Positions 12,223 to 22,944 of a stretch of DNA of 64,000 nt are shown here, one piece after another. The DNA is taken from the NCBI GenBank assembly GCA_015179045.1, contig WHUZ01000039.1:434001-498000 (forward strand), written 5' to 3'. Below the pieces are notes generated by a model. It worked only from the letters and a program-made list of their open reading frames with translations. It did no database searches and was not told the origin of the DNA. The DNA is from Kalaharituber pfeilii (Eukaryota; Ascomycota; Pezizomycetes; Pezizales; Pezizaceae). Both the position numbers and the translations under genes were made by a program. Within the stretch, counting starts at the first letter, position 1, and each line of letters starts with the position of its first letter.

Positions 12223-12594
12223 GTGCGTCGGGACATCGTGTATGTTGCGATAGCCGGCATTGCAGGTTTGTGCGTTGCAACGTTCACGAATCGACAGTTA
12301 GGGACGGTCACCTGGCATTGGACTATGCAAGTCACTCTCTACATAACGTGCCCTTCCGCCTTTGTAGGAGATTTACCTCTATGCCCTATCGTATATCCTC
12401 GTAGTACTGGCAAAATATTCTCGGGAATGCTTGAAATTAGATTGCCACCATATTCTGGTTTGAAAGTTTCACTGGGGCTTACAGATACTAGCAGCATTCA
12501 AACTAGAAGTATTCAGGTTTATATGTTTGAACGAGAAAAGGCTGAGTATTCAGATGTGTTTTTCGTTTTCACAAGTTCAACATATAAAACGTAA
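12223..12594 (+). CDS. Hypothetical open frame, 123 aa, unrecognised
   Basis: An open frame of 123 codons starting MRRDIVYVAIAGIAGL, with a hydrophobic first third that could be one membrane segment, followed by a polar tail. No motif or family is recognised, there is no paralog in the window and the base composition does not stand out. It may be chance. Confidence 0.2.
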   Translation: MRRDIVYVAIAGIAGLCVATFTNRQLGTVTWHWTMQVTLYITCPSAFVGDLPLCPIVYPRSTGKIFSGMLEIRLPPYSGLKVSLGLTDTSSIQTRSIQVYMFEREKAEYSDVFFVFTSSTYKT

Positions 12595-12732
12595 TCGAGG
12601 GGTCGATAACAACACTTGTGAATAATATATTTGCTTAAATATTCATAAATAAAAATATCGCCTAAATATATTTATTTATTAGAAAATATATTCAAGGCGG
12701 AAGCGATAAGTTCATCTCATACCGCCATATCG

Positions 12733-12895
12733 CGCGCCGTCGAGAGGGGCCTGCCATACTTGTTAAGTTAATGTTATGTTCCCGTATCTCGCGGGGTCGA
12801 GAGGGCCCTGCCATACCTGTTAAGTTGAGCTCATGTTGCTCCGGGGATGCAGACCTGTCATATTTGTTAAGTTGAACTCACATTGCGAGTGGGAG
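12733..12895. repeat. Tandem repeat, three diverged units of about 55-60 bp
   Basis: Three successive units share a cctgccatacctgttaagtt-like core (near 12749, 12808 and 12855, diverging in that order), each followed by a variant of gagctcatgtt. The first two are preceded by gtcgagaggg. Non-coding; it lies just outside the TIR element that starts at 12954. Confidence 0.65.
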
Positions 12896-13254
12896 TTGCT
12901 CAAATATCCATGAATAAAAAAACTACTTGTTGGGCCCGCGTGCGATTATTATACTCGCTCGTTCAAAAAGTACTGGAACGGCTGACTATTGCATATAAAA
13001 TTTATGTAATGCGTGGGGTTCATATTGCTGTAGAGTGTAACCCCCATCCAAGGCTATAACCACTGCCTGTATTCATTATCTTCTGACAATATCCACATCA
13101 CAGTTTTTCACTGTCTGCCTCTGTTATTGAATGTTTGCTAGCTGTACAAAATGCAAGGTAAGTAAAATAATAAAGTAGCTCTGCAGTTACTAAATATATG
13201 TAGGTCCAGAGGTCACCAAAGAGAAGAGCTGCAATACTTACTGTAGCTTGCAAT

Positions 13255-13899
13255 AGTGGTTATCAGTTATGCGTTACGTTACGTTACGTTAGGTAACCCA
13301 TGTCAATCAACTAAGCCTAAGCGAGAGCGGAGTAGCTGATTTCCCCCACGTAACTCACGTTACCGTTCCATATCGTCACATCCGTGACATCACCATGCCC
13401 CGCACCTCCTTTCCAGCATCCAAAAACTAGTCTCTCAATTTCGTCGTTTGTCCATGCAAGGTTACTAGTTTGCTTGCTCATAAGAGTAGCAGAGCACGGA
13501 GTAGCAGAGCGTGAAGTAGCAGCGTGTGAACTTGCTGCTGTTGTAGCGGACATTTGCTGACTCATGGTGATAGAAGCTAGCGAGCTCTCAGTAGATTGAA
13601 TATGCTCATGAAATGGTAGATTAAAGACGTGTCATGCATATGCATCTGTTGTTCAAATCTTGCTGATTTAGGTAACTAGTCAGAAACCCCTGAGCTTAGC
13701 CGAAAACAGGTTGCATATCCTTGTCGTTACCCAGAGTTACGTGAAGTTATGGCGGTTACGCGACGATTTGGCAACGTGATCACCGTTACGTCGCGTAACG
13801 AAAATCGGTGGTTTCAGGTAACGAAATCAGCCAATCACAGCATTTGCTTATGTCATGTTACCTAACGTAACGTAACGTAACGCATAACTGATAACCACT
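13255..13899. mobile_element. 645-bp element with perfect 43-bp TIRs carrying TTACG iterations
   Basis: Left arm 13255-13297 and right arm 13857-13899 are exact reverse complements over 43 bp, starting AGTGGTTATCAGTTATGCG. The inner part of each arm is a GTTACGTTACG iteration that is also echoed inside (13735-13830), so a single strand could fold extensively. A possible 3-bp AAT target duplication flanks it. The element sits inside the TA-flanked element at 12954-14488. Perfect arms suggest recent insertion or purifying conversion between arms. Confidence 0.75.
13317..13565 (-). pseudogene. Remnant frame with a Myb/SANT-like segment inside the TIR element
   Basis: An 82-codon minus-strand frame within the nested element. 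After a Ser/Thr/Ala-rich start it reads NLAWTNDEIERLVFGCWKGG, which resembles the first helix and linker of Myb/SANT-like DNA-binding domains often found in fungal transposon proteins. The rest of a domain is not present. If real, it is a truncated part of a transposon protein; it could also be chance. Confidence 0.3.
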
Positions 13900-13928
13900 A
13901 ATATGCTAATGTATCCTACAAGGTACTA

Positions 13929-13983
13929 GTAGTCTGGTTGCACCAACCCTCCGACCGTGGGAGGGTTGGTGCAACCAGACTAC
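13929..13983. repeat. Perfect hairpin, 24-bp arms and 7-nt loop
   Basis: Arms 13929-13952 and 13960-13983 are exact reverse complements (left arm begins GTAGTCTGGTTGCACCAACC); the loop is 13953-13959. It is followed by a ggttacgagacta motif (14020) that also occurs near 24255 and 62040, and inverted near 52064. This suggests a small dispersed palindromic element. Confidence 0.8.
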
Positions 13984-14698
13984 GTACAAGGCTATTTCTA
14001 GCAGTGTACCTAGTCAGCGTTGGTTACGAGACTACAGTGTACCCTAAAACTTCGTGCTTTCATGTAGTACTCGGTACAGTGTGTGATTGCAGGAGATGCC
14101 AATAAGAGTTCTGATTTTTGTTCAAGCTTTGCTCTAAACTCTCCAAATTTTAATCCTATTGAAAAAAAATCTGGTCTCATGAAAAAAAGAATCAGGTGCT
14201 CAGAAAAAAATCATGGCAACTAGTGACATGGAGCAGGTTGGTTATGGAATAAGACTACTGTGGATTGGCACACCTCTACTCTTTCTGGGATGATGGCTCA
14301 CTTTATTAGAGCTAAGGATGACAATTATAGATATTCTTCACATAGTACTGCATTACTGAATCATTTGTATGTGATGCATAAAGAATGAGTGCATGTAGGG
14401 AGTAGGGGTGAATAGGAAGTAATCCTGATTATGCAATATACAAGTATTACATAATTTATGCCGTTCCAATACTTTTTGAACGAGCGAGTACTACTTATAT
14501 CGACATCAGAAGACCAGTAATTATTCCAAAGTTATAGTCCCTTAAATACTATCATTTGAAGGGAAGTTATATTTGAATAATACATAAATTTCTAGTAATC
14601 AAATAGTGGATCTTCCAATCATAATATAGTTAAGAACTAGGTATACAGTATATAATTGTAGATATAGTAAAAGAATAAGGCTAAATACTCGAGGCTAG

Positions 14699-14942
14699 TG
14701 TAAGGACAGAGCCCAGAGGACGAAGCCTAAGCCTAGTGGACGAAGCCTGGAGAGAGAGTAAAGTATATTGATGATGGTCTCTCACTCAGGTCTATGCTGA
14801 GACTTTAAATACTTGAGTTCCTCATGCTGGAAGCTTCTGTTGGCATATGCGCTAGAACGCTTCCGCCGCATCGCCGTGCATATGTAGCCTGCCTACGCTA
14901 TGCAGCCTCTCAAGCGCCTATGTCGCATATGTCGCCCTGACA
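14699..14942 (-). repeat. 3' LTR of the gypsy element
   Basis: 244 bp starting TGTAAGGACAG and ending CCCTGACA on the plus strand. It is almost identical to 21211-21453. A short A/T-rich stretch (aaagtatattgatg) sits in the first third, but I assign no promoter. Confidence 0.9.
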
Positions 14943-14956
14943 CATCCCCCCCAACG
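14943..14956 (-). other. Polypurine tract of the gypsy element
   Basis: Read on the minus strand, GTTGGGGGGGATG lies directly upstream of the 3' LTR (which starts TGTCAGGG). This is the expected position and composition of the plus-strand primer. Confidence 0.65.
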
Positions 14957-15039
14957 GCACAAGCTGAATTCCCAGAGTGCAAAGACAACAAATGATAGCA
15001 ACCCAATTCGGCCCACCACGAAAATTTCAACAGCATGAC

Positions 15040-15310
15040 AAAAAGCATACAACACTTGCAACACAATGAACAACAATAGGGAGGGACAAGAAAACATGAC
15101 GAAAGCACACGACACTTGCAACACAATGGACAGAGCGAACAATAAGAGAGAAACAACAATAGGGGAGGGACAAGGAAACGTGATGAAGATCGTACAACAC
15201 TTGCAACACACTGGACAGAGCGGACAACAGTCAGGGAGGAACAGCAATAAGGGAGTAATAAGGAAACATGACAAAAAGCTGACAACACTTGCAACACAGT
15301 CAGAGCAAAC
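15040..15310. repeat. Degenerate tandem repeat in the gypsy 3' untranslated region
   Basis: Four diverged units of roughly 60-90 bp, each containing acacttgcaacaca (near 15050, 15112, 15199 and 15285) followed by varying cagagcgaacaa- and agggagg-like text. The frames read from this stretch on either strand are by-products of the repeat. Confidence 0.6.
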
Positions 15311-15340
15311 AACAATCAGGAAGAAACAACATGTATATGA

Positions 15341-16979
15341 TTAGGAATCTGTGATCCATCGTCCTCTTGACAGGGGGTCGACGTTGACATGTTCTTTGCC
15401 CGGACGGTATACCACTGTCATCCTATCCACGTACGGAGCCAGAAGCATACGGAACTTGTCAGGTTGAGGAATAGAGTTGCAGAGGATATGGCAGTATATT
15501 CTGATGTTGGGATGAACATTCCATAGCGTGTCAATTTGTCTATGACTACCATGATTGCATCGAATCCTCTGCTTCTCGGAAGCTGTACAATGAAATCGAT
15601 TCCCACACACTCGAATGCGACTGCCGGTGTCTCGATCGGTGTCAGTTCCCCCACTTGTCGCTGACGCGAGGTTTTGTTGATAATGCACTTTGGACAGTGA
15701 GCAACATATTTTATGACCCTGTCTGCAAGAAGTGGGCGATAGAACGTATGTGTTATTCTGTCGTATGTTTTATCAACGCCCTGATGCCCGTGGCAGTCAT
15801 GGGCAATTCGCAGAGCTTGATCCACCAGCTTCTCTGGTAGGCAGACCCTGGTGTGGGAGCCGTTATCGTATCTCAGGATGCCATCCCTATGAACTGAATA
15901 TCCATCTACTGCTGATCCTGTCGAGACGTGTAATGCCTTTTTGTATGGGACTCGAAACGTAGCGTCTTCTCGATATAGCTGGTCCCAGTTCAGTGCATGG
16001 GTCCCTTCCAGCATCAATTCCTCAAATGCCAGCTCTGAATCTGGCTTATATGCATCCAATGCCAAGGGGTCATTACACTCTATCCACATCGTGTCAGACT
16101 CAGAGGCACTCAATTCATCCGTATAATCTTCCCTAGTCCACACTTGGGTCAATACTGCGGCGAAAGCGTCTGCCGATGCATCTGTGTATAGGATGAAAGG
16201 GCGATCGTATTTCGGATGTGCCAAAATGGGGGCATTGGATAATCTAAACTTCAATTCATCAAACGCACTCTGACAAGAATCCGACCAACCAATCTGAGCT
16301 TTTGAATTATAGTCCTTTCTTCCTGTCTTTAGATCGTTGAGTGGTTTGGTGATTTTAGCGTAATTTTTGATGAATATGCGGTAGTAACCGAACATTCCCA
16401 GCAATCGATGCAGCTCACCCAGGGTGCGACGTCTATCCAATTCCGTTATTGCTTTCACCTTCTCATGTAGTGTGTGTAGGCCATATCTTGACAGTCCATG
16501 ATCAAGCAACTGCACACTGCTGAATCCAAATCTGCACTTCTCCAGTGAGAAAACCAGTCCTGCCTTTATTGCTGCTGTTAAGACAAGGTGTAGGTGTCGT
16601 AGATGATCTTCCCATGAACAGCTGTATACCAAGAGGTCATCAATGTATACCAATGCGGCTTGCCACCGGAGCCCTCCAAGGACGTGGTCCATCAGTCGTT
16701 GAAATTGTGCCGGTGCATTCTTTAATCCGAAGGGGAGTCGCTTGAACTGGTACAGACCCTTGTGGCAGCTGAATGCTGTCTTGTGGCGATCATCTTCCTC
16801 TACTTCTACCTGATGGTATCCCTTCAGTGCATCAAGAAGGCTGAAATATTTCTTATTCGCCAGTACTGTAAATATGTAGTCCGCTCTCAGCATTGGGTAT
16901 GCATCACCAGCAGTAATGGAGTTTAAGGCACGGAAATGCCCTGCCATGGCGAACAGCTACAAGCGGGGTCACGTGAAAG

Positions 16980-17010
<31 letters not shown>

Positions 17011-18569
17011 CGGAAATCGACACAGAACCTCCAATTGTTGTTCTGCCACACCAGAACAATGGGAGATGCAGTTTCTGAGGTTGATTCCTCAATGACATCC
17101 CAACGTAACAATTGATCGATAGTCTCATCAATTGCCTTCCTTTTTTCTGGACCCATCGGTCGTAATGCCTGAGGTGGCGGTAGTGGCCCTCGAGTGTCAA
17201 TGGAAGCCTTATAGCCCATGACTTTTCCTAGTCGGTCACCTTTGCTGAACGCTGTGGCATGTGTTAAGATTAGCTGGAATAGTTCATTTTTCTGGGCCTC
17301 AGACAAGTCATCACCAAGGTGGACGTCGTTGTAAGATATTTGCGAGGGAGAGTCAGATGGAAAGGTTGTGGGAATCGGAGCTTCTGGAGTTGTCTCATCT
17401 TCGTTCTCGGGTTCTCGAACTTCTCCTGGTATACGGCTAGGAGCCGAGCGAGCAATGCGCCACAACTCGTCTTCTGATATCGATCGAGGCTTTGTCTTCT
17501 GTTTCCCATCCACAGTAAACAACAAACTTTCCGAAGGGAGCAGAAGTTCAGTTTCTGTGCCTTCAGTTGCAACAACTTCTGCAAGAAATGTGAGCTCAGC
17601 TTCTAGGTCAGTAGGGGTGCTGCATGTTCTGGAATAGAAGTTGCTAGTGACACCGACTGGGGGCTTGAGATCGCCATAGTGTCTTCGTCGTGGGCCGGGT
17701 CGCATCAGGTCCGTCCAATCGATATCCAATCCAGCCTTCGAAATGTTCGACTGCGGCACGAGGTCTGCAAAACCCAGTATTTGGCCCTTCTGAATCGTTG
17801 TCGGCTGATCAGATGTATTCTGATACATGACAAACTCTGCATTCTGATTGACAATTGCATATGGCATCGACAAAGAAGGCACAATAGGGTGGCCCTGCTG
17901 AATGAAATTGCAGGGACTGAACATATAGTCGATTCCTGTCCTTAAGTGTGTTTGGATGGGAATGGCCATACAGCAGCGACCTGGAACTTTTATGTCTTTC
18001 CGTGCACGAACGCGTTTCGGCATCTCCGGTTGGGAGCTGAACAAGATCTCGTATGTTGCCCCTGGCATTTCTGCCAGATGAAATTCTGCGCACATTTCTA
18101 TCAAGATTGGCAGGCCCGTGTCGCTTACTCCCTCCGTCCAGAAAGGCACTGTTGCGTAGCCAATTGATCCAGCTTTGCCGACGCCCGTAATTGCCAATCG
18201 AACATCGGTATGAATAGTAGCTTCCGGGTATGCTTTCCTGAAAACCTCTGTCTTCATGATGCTTGTATTCGAACACACATCGTTCAGAATCTCGATTGTG
18301 GGGCTTTCGGTATCACCTATACGTCCCATTGAACGTAGAGGTTTAAAACTGCAGTATTTCCTACCAGTGTTTGCTTGAGGATTCACCCTTATTGCTTGGA
18401 ATATCGACCGGGAGTTGTGCCCACCTGCATCCCTCTCATCTGCCGTTGCACCTAGTGTCTCAACCACATCCTTCTCGTCTGCCGTTGCACCTAGTGTCTC
18501 AACTACATCGTGTTCACTCTGGGAGGTCTTCAACTTGGAGGTTTTTCCGACAGACCCATGGTGAAGCAC
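15341..18569 (-). pseudogene. gypsy pol (RT-RNase H-integrase), interrupted and rearranged
   Basis: Read from 18569 downward. A 39-bp tandem duplication near the start encodes DVVETLGATADE twice. A long region follows in the place of the aspartic protease, but I see no clear DTG/DSG. RT begins with NWRFCVDFRA and is cut by the insertion at 16938-17004. It resumes with LNSITAGDAYP, LPFGLKNAPAQFQ and the catalytic YIDD near 16640. RNase H starts (FILYTDASADA) but lacks its later catalytic residues. The integrase zinc domain (HDCHGHQG...HCPKC) is present, and the core begins (FECVGIDF, VVIDKLTRYGMF) but stops near 15465. Then, in another frame, comes VVYRPGKEHVNVDPLSR (about 15341-15475), the usual C-terminal tail of RNase H. 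That tail is out of place downstream of integrase. Non-functional without outside help. Confidence 0.85.
16938..17004 (+). mobile_element. 67-bp poly(A)-tailed insertion in gypsy RT (family b)
   Basis: The insertion begins gccctgccatggcgaacagc, has ggggtcacgtgaaag and ends in a long A run. It is flanked by 13-bp duplications aaggcacggaaat (16925-16937 and 17005-17017). It splits the RT between FRA and LNS. Closely similar insertions lie at 39919-39980 and 44704-44770. They look like extremely 5'-truncated retroposon 3' ends. Confidence 0.85.
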
Positions 18570-18613
18570 TATTGTTCTTCGAGGACGTTTCTCTCGGGAC
18601 GTTGTAACCTCGT

Positions 18614-21209
18614 TTACAAGTCCCGCGAGCCTTTTCCCGATTCCTCTGAGTTCAAGTTTGCAATCATTTGAAACACATGGCTTGTCGGATGGTCTGTAAA
18701 TGGCGTTGATGAGACTCCTGGAAGATCAACTCCACCGTCGTCAGAGTTCTCGGAGTCACTGTCATCGAATGAAATGATGTATGCCGCTGCCTGCTTTAAC
18801 GGGCACTCGAAGCTGAAGTGCCATTCCTGTTTTTTGGCGAGAGCACAAATGTCGCAGGGTCTCTCTAGGAATTTGATAGCTCCACTCTTGTTCCTAAATG
18901 ACCTCGTCTTCTTCCCAGTCACAGGGTTTATGCGATCCTCGATTGTCTGAATTCGCAGGTCAGGTTTTGATTGTGGTCTGGTCCTTTCCTCGACTGGTCT
19001 CTCTTTCCTCTGTTCTATCATCAAGTTTGGCAAGGTTTTCTGGCGGAATGCAGTAGACGGTTCTCGTTCCTGTACTGGTATCGAGGGATATATGAACGAT
19101 TTTGTCACCGGTGTCGGGTGGAGTTTCAAGTGGTCATCATATTGCCTGCATTCCGCAGCGAATTGAAGTAGGGATGACCTTTCTCTGATGTATCTATCTG
19201 CTTGAGCATCGTCTAGGCGGGCTCGAATCCTGGAGACGAATGTCACTTCTGCAGAGTCAGGGAAGGCAGCGGCAAGTAACGTGAGTTTTGCGAAGTAGTA
19301 TTGGACAAATGTTTCATCCGGCTTCTTTGCTCGCGCCTCAGCTTCTCTTTGCAGAACTGCAATCGGTTTTGACCATACTTCACGCATCTTTTGCTGAAAG
19401 CGGTGCCCGCAGCCTTCTCCTTTAGTCATTGAGTTGTGGGCTGTGTTCCCTATCATCGTATACCACTGTCTCACCGCCCCCTCTGGTTCGAAACAGTGTC
19501 GAAAGATCAAAGGACAGACGGTTTGTTCGCCGAAGTAGTTTGTTTCCACGTTCATTTCTGCAATCCACTGTTCGAGGTTGTTATCTGGATTGAACTTCGG
19601 GAGTAATGATGGTTCGAAACGGGTCTTCAACTGGGGCGTCTGGAAAGTGGGAACTAGTGCGTTATCTGGTGTGAACGGCACCTGCCAGGTATTGTTGGAA
19701 ATGGCCTCCAGTTCCTTCTCAATGGCATCTTTACGGGCCTTCAATTCAGCCTCTCTTACTTCTTTCCTGGTTGTTCCATTGCCATCCGAGATTGTAGCCA
19801 GCTTTTCTTGAATCGGCTTTACTGCAGCTGCAATAATTGCAGTGATCTCTTCGCGGGTGAGCTCAGGCATCTGTATGGTTGTGGTCAATGACACTTCTTC
19901 AGCGTACACATCGCCAAACTCACTTCCTTCTTTGGCAGACAATCTGTAAAGAGAAGCAGAAAAGAAGTTATTTTCAGAGAAGTTGAAGTAAATTACACGC
20001 TTGTCGGTTTCAGGAGGAGGGACTTCAGAAGAAGGGAATTCAAATGAGGGAACACGGTTTTGTTTAACTGTAGACTGGGGCGGAGGAGGAGGTGATAGAT
20101 AGAAGGACTCGAAAACGGAGGTCAGTACATGAGGGGTTTCTAGTGAGGAGGCTACTTCTGAAAAAGGAAGTTCTTGGCATGTTTCCAAAACGGGAGGTTG
20201 GGAAGGGGGTGATAGATGGAAGGATTCGAAAACGGAAGTCAGTACATGAGGGGAGTTCACTGAAGTAGCTGTTTCTAAAACGGGAAGTTCTTGGCATGTT
20301 TCCGAAACGGGATGTCCAAAGCGACGAGGTCCAATGTCACCAGTAGAGCCCAAGACAGGATTGTCGATCGTTTGATTTGACTGTATCAGTTGATCTGATG
20401 GTTCGGTTTGAGTATCGTTACAAGGGATCGGGGAGAGATCCGTGCCTAAGTGCTCGAATCCTGTGGAGGACATCCATGTTGCCACCGTGGAGATGACTTT
20501 TGATACTTTCCCGCCGATGTCTGGCAGCAAGCTGCCTGTTTGAGCCGAGTTTTCGACGTGAGGTTCAGGGGGAAGATGTTCCACATCAGTGTCTTTTTGC
20601 ACAGTCTGATTTTCTGCTTCTCCGGACTCAACTGTTGCGAGCAGAGCTTTAGAGGAGACGTCCGTACTGTCGGAAGGTGATGGGTATGCTCCTTCTTCGT
20701 CTTCTTTTTCATTTGGGGGTGATGGAGAGGGGTCGAAGTCTGAAGTCTGTGAGCGGGGATAATGAGGAGTCCTCACGAGTCTCATTATTGTCAGGAGTTG
20801 GTGATGGTTCTTTGTTGAATAGCTGATCTCTGAGGGTCAAGAACTCAGTGATCTCTTCCGAGGTTGGCTTGGGAGGTGACTGGTTTCCTCTAGTTATACG
20901 ATCAGCCGTAAGAGCTGTTTTTTCTGTCAAGGAGAGGAGGTTGAGGATTCCGGAGCTCTTAGCAAATAGGTCGTGTTCGATCTGGCTACGGTTCATGGGC
21001 TTAAGGTGCTTGTATATTAGGGCAGCCAGTCTGGTCAACTTGGCCCCAGGTTTGATCGGCCGTTTGAGCCCTCTTGATGCTTTAGAGGGTGGGGAGGTGG
21101 ATCTCGACTTCTCTCTGGATCGGGAGGTGGGTGGGGAGTTGGATCTTGACTTTTCATGCCCTTTGGATGCCTTCTTTGAGCTCGAGGTTCGGCCTGTGCT
21201 TGACGCCAT
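18614..21209 (-). pseudogene. gypsy gag, in two overlapping frames
   Basis: The ATG at 21209-21207 lies one base inside the 5' LTR boundary. The first frame (21209-20709, 166 aa, Ser/Lys/Arg-rich) overlaps a second frame (20785-18614, 723 aa) by about 77 bp. The second carries an acidic Pro-rich region, a helical segment and a retrotransposon capsid-like region (FRHCFEPEGAVRQWY... FVQYYFAKLTLLAAAFPD). It ends with a zinc-knuckle-like CDICALAKKQEWHFSFECP. The overlap suggests programmed frameshifting, a splice, or an inactivating indel; the sequence does not decide. A stop and about 45 bp separate gag from the pol frame at 18569. Confidence 0.75.
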
Positions 21210-21210
21210 C

Positions 21211-21453
21211 TGTAAGGACAGAGCCCAGAGGACGAAGCCTAAGCCTAGTGGACGAAGCCTGGAGAGAGAGTAAAGTATATTGATGATGGTCTCTCACTCA
21301 GGTGTATGCTGAGACTTTAAATACTTGAGTTCCTCATGCTGGAAGCTTCTGTTGGCATATGCGCTAGAAGCTTCCGCCGCATCGCCGTGCATATGTAGCC
21401 TGCCTACGCTATGCAGCCTCTCAGGCGCCTATGTCGCATATGTCGCCCTGACA
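21211..21453 (-). repeat. 5' LTR of the gypsy element
   Basis: 243 bp, TG...CA, near-identical to the other LTR. On the minus strand it ends CCTTACA, and the gag ATG follows after a single base. There is therefore no conventional gap for a tRNA primer-binding site; any such site would have to overlap the start of gag. Confidence 0.9.
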
Positions 21454-21489
21454 GCTAGTTATGTAGTTAGTTTACAAAAGTAGTCTTCT

Positions 21490-22560
21490 CTGTTGCGCTA
21501 GTATTTAATCATATGGAACTGGAGCGTTACCATCCATTTTTAAAAAGGATGCCGGACAGCTCTCTGCCTCCCCTCGGGGTGAAACCAGGCTACCTTATGG
21601 TGCTACCAAGGCATAGATCATTAAGCAAACCCCACACCTCCTCCTCCATACCCCTACTGTGTTTGTGCCTGTCCCCACCACAATCTCTGAATGCACCCCC
21701 TCTTCCACCGTCTTCGGCACCCCTTTTAGCGACTCCTTTCACCGACGCTCCTTCAGACTTAACTCCGCTGCCTTCCGCGGCTTCTCTGCATCTTGCCGTC
21801 CCTGCGCCTATCAAATGCACCCACCCCCGCTCCCCTACTGCTTCTCGGGCGCACCCTTCCCCCCCCAAGCAGCAGCTCGAACAGCCCCTGCAGCAGCCCC
21901 TCTCCGATTACTTCTTGAAATGATCGCCGGCAACCCCTCCGTCCCCACTCTGACACCCCTGCCAGCAGTCCCGCCAGCCTCTCCCATCGCCTCTTCCTCC
22001 GCCTTACCGACAACCTCTTCCATCGCCGCTTCCTTCTGTCGCTGCTACCACCCACCTTTCCAGGAGCATTGACTCCCCCCACCCCCACTCCCACCTATCT
22101 GACAGCCTATCCGACAGCCCACTCTTTCGCCTCTCAATTTCTGCATCTCATTCCTGCGACGATCACACAGCATCTGGCTCCCGTGGCTCTGCCTCCCGTC
22201 TCTTAATATCGCCTACCAATTCCTTTTTCTCCTCTGTGCCACTCAGGCGGGTGTAATGCACCTTTCTCATCGTTTGTCGACTGCTTCCATGTGCTCTTCC
22301 CTTTTTTCTCTTGTTTTCCTTCTTTTTTTTTACTTTCTCCAAATCATTATCATTTTCTTTTGTCAGATAGTTTATTGTTTTCCCTATACATGTTGAATAG
22401 CATCTGGGGACTAATCGACGGCATCTGCATCGTGAATATCAGGGGGACTTCGGGTCCATGTTGAATATACACAGGTCTTCAGGAGGGGTGCTGTTCCTGT
22501 TAAGAAGGAAGCAAATCACTGGAGAGTATCCGTAGGTACAAGGAGACTGTGGTGCCCTGA
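21490..22560. repeat. Dispersed pyrimidine-rich repeat, copy D
   Basis: It starts around tatttaatcatatggaactggag (compare 45770) and has a C/T-rich body from 21650 to 22250. It ends through text like atgttgaatagcatctgggg (22390-22420), paralleling 4600-4620 and 37430-37440. No gene recognised. Confidence 0.6.
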
Positions 22561-22842
22561 AGTGACAAAAAGTTCAACAGTGCAAGCATGTTGCAACGTT
22601 GCAACACATACCGGTAACACCACACACCCACCACATATCCACTTCACTTCTATAGTCATAAAATGACTCAGCGAATGCAGTGCACTGCAGTCCCATGCTG
22701 CCCAAGAAGAAAATCTACTAGCCAAGAAGGCTTCAGTACAAGTGGAGCTTTCTCTTCTGGAGAGGCTGAAATCAATTAGATACAAGGAAAAGAGTACAGA
22801 AGGGAGTGAAGCCTCAGTCTACTGGCACCTATGGTACCATCC

Positions 22843-22940
22843 GCGATGGCGCTGTCTATATATGTGAATAGCTATTCTGCCGCGATGACGCTGTCTATGT
22901 GCGTAGACAACCACTCTGGTGCGAAGGCGCAGTCTAAAGA
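22843..22940. repeat. Short tandem repeat, about 40-bp diverged units
   Basis: Three successive blocks begin gcgatggcgctgtctat, gcgatgacgctgtctat and gcgaaggcgcagtctaa. It abuts the inverted-repeat element at 22945. Confidence 0.5.
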
Positions 22941-22944
22941 TCTA

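Larger units (their letters stand above)
12954..14488. mobile_element. TA-flanked TIR element (Tc1/mariner-like, non-autonomous)
   Basis: Terminal inverted repeats of 29 bp with one mismatch lie at 12954-12982 and 14460-14488. They begin CTCGCTCGTTCAAAAAGTA. Each end is flanked by TA (12952-12953 and 14489-14490), the target duplication of the Tc1/mariner superfamily. The 1.5-kb interior has no transposase frame and is interrupted by the element at 13255-13899 and by a hairpin at 13929-13983. Confidence 0.75.
14699..21453 (-). mobile_element. Ty3/gypsy-type LTR retrotransposon, minus strand, non-autonomous
   Basis: A 6.75-kb element bounded by near-identical LTRs (14699-14942 and 21211-21453), each TG...CA, with 5-bp target duplications GCTAG at 14694-14698 and 21454-21458. 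On the minus strand the order is LTR, gag, a pol region with RT (YIDD), the start of RNase H, an integrase zinc domain and a truncated integrase core, an RNase H C-terminal tail, a repetitive 3' untranslated region, a polypurine tract and the LTR. RT before integrase places it in Ty3/gypsy. LTR similarity (only a few differences, including one small indel) implies a fairly recent insertion. The RT is interrupted by a 67-bp insertion and the integrase is incomplete, so it cannot move by itself. Confidence 0.9.

Noticed and set aside
13271..13290. Telomere-like GTTACG repeats
   Set aside because: They occur as inverted arms of a 645-bp element, not as a long one-way array, so this is not a telomere or interstitial telomere tract.
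14893..15315. Cys/Leu/Phe-rich minus-strand frames of up to 140 aa near the gypsy 3' end
   Set aside because: They arise from degenerate tandem repeats in the 3' untranslated region; several overlapping frames are open at once and none matches a retrotransposon protein.
19930..19983. A possible 53-nt intron (GTAATT...TTTACAG) inside gag
   Set aside because: The surrounding frame reads through it without stops and 53 nt is not a multiple of three, so removing it would break the frame with no compensating evidence.
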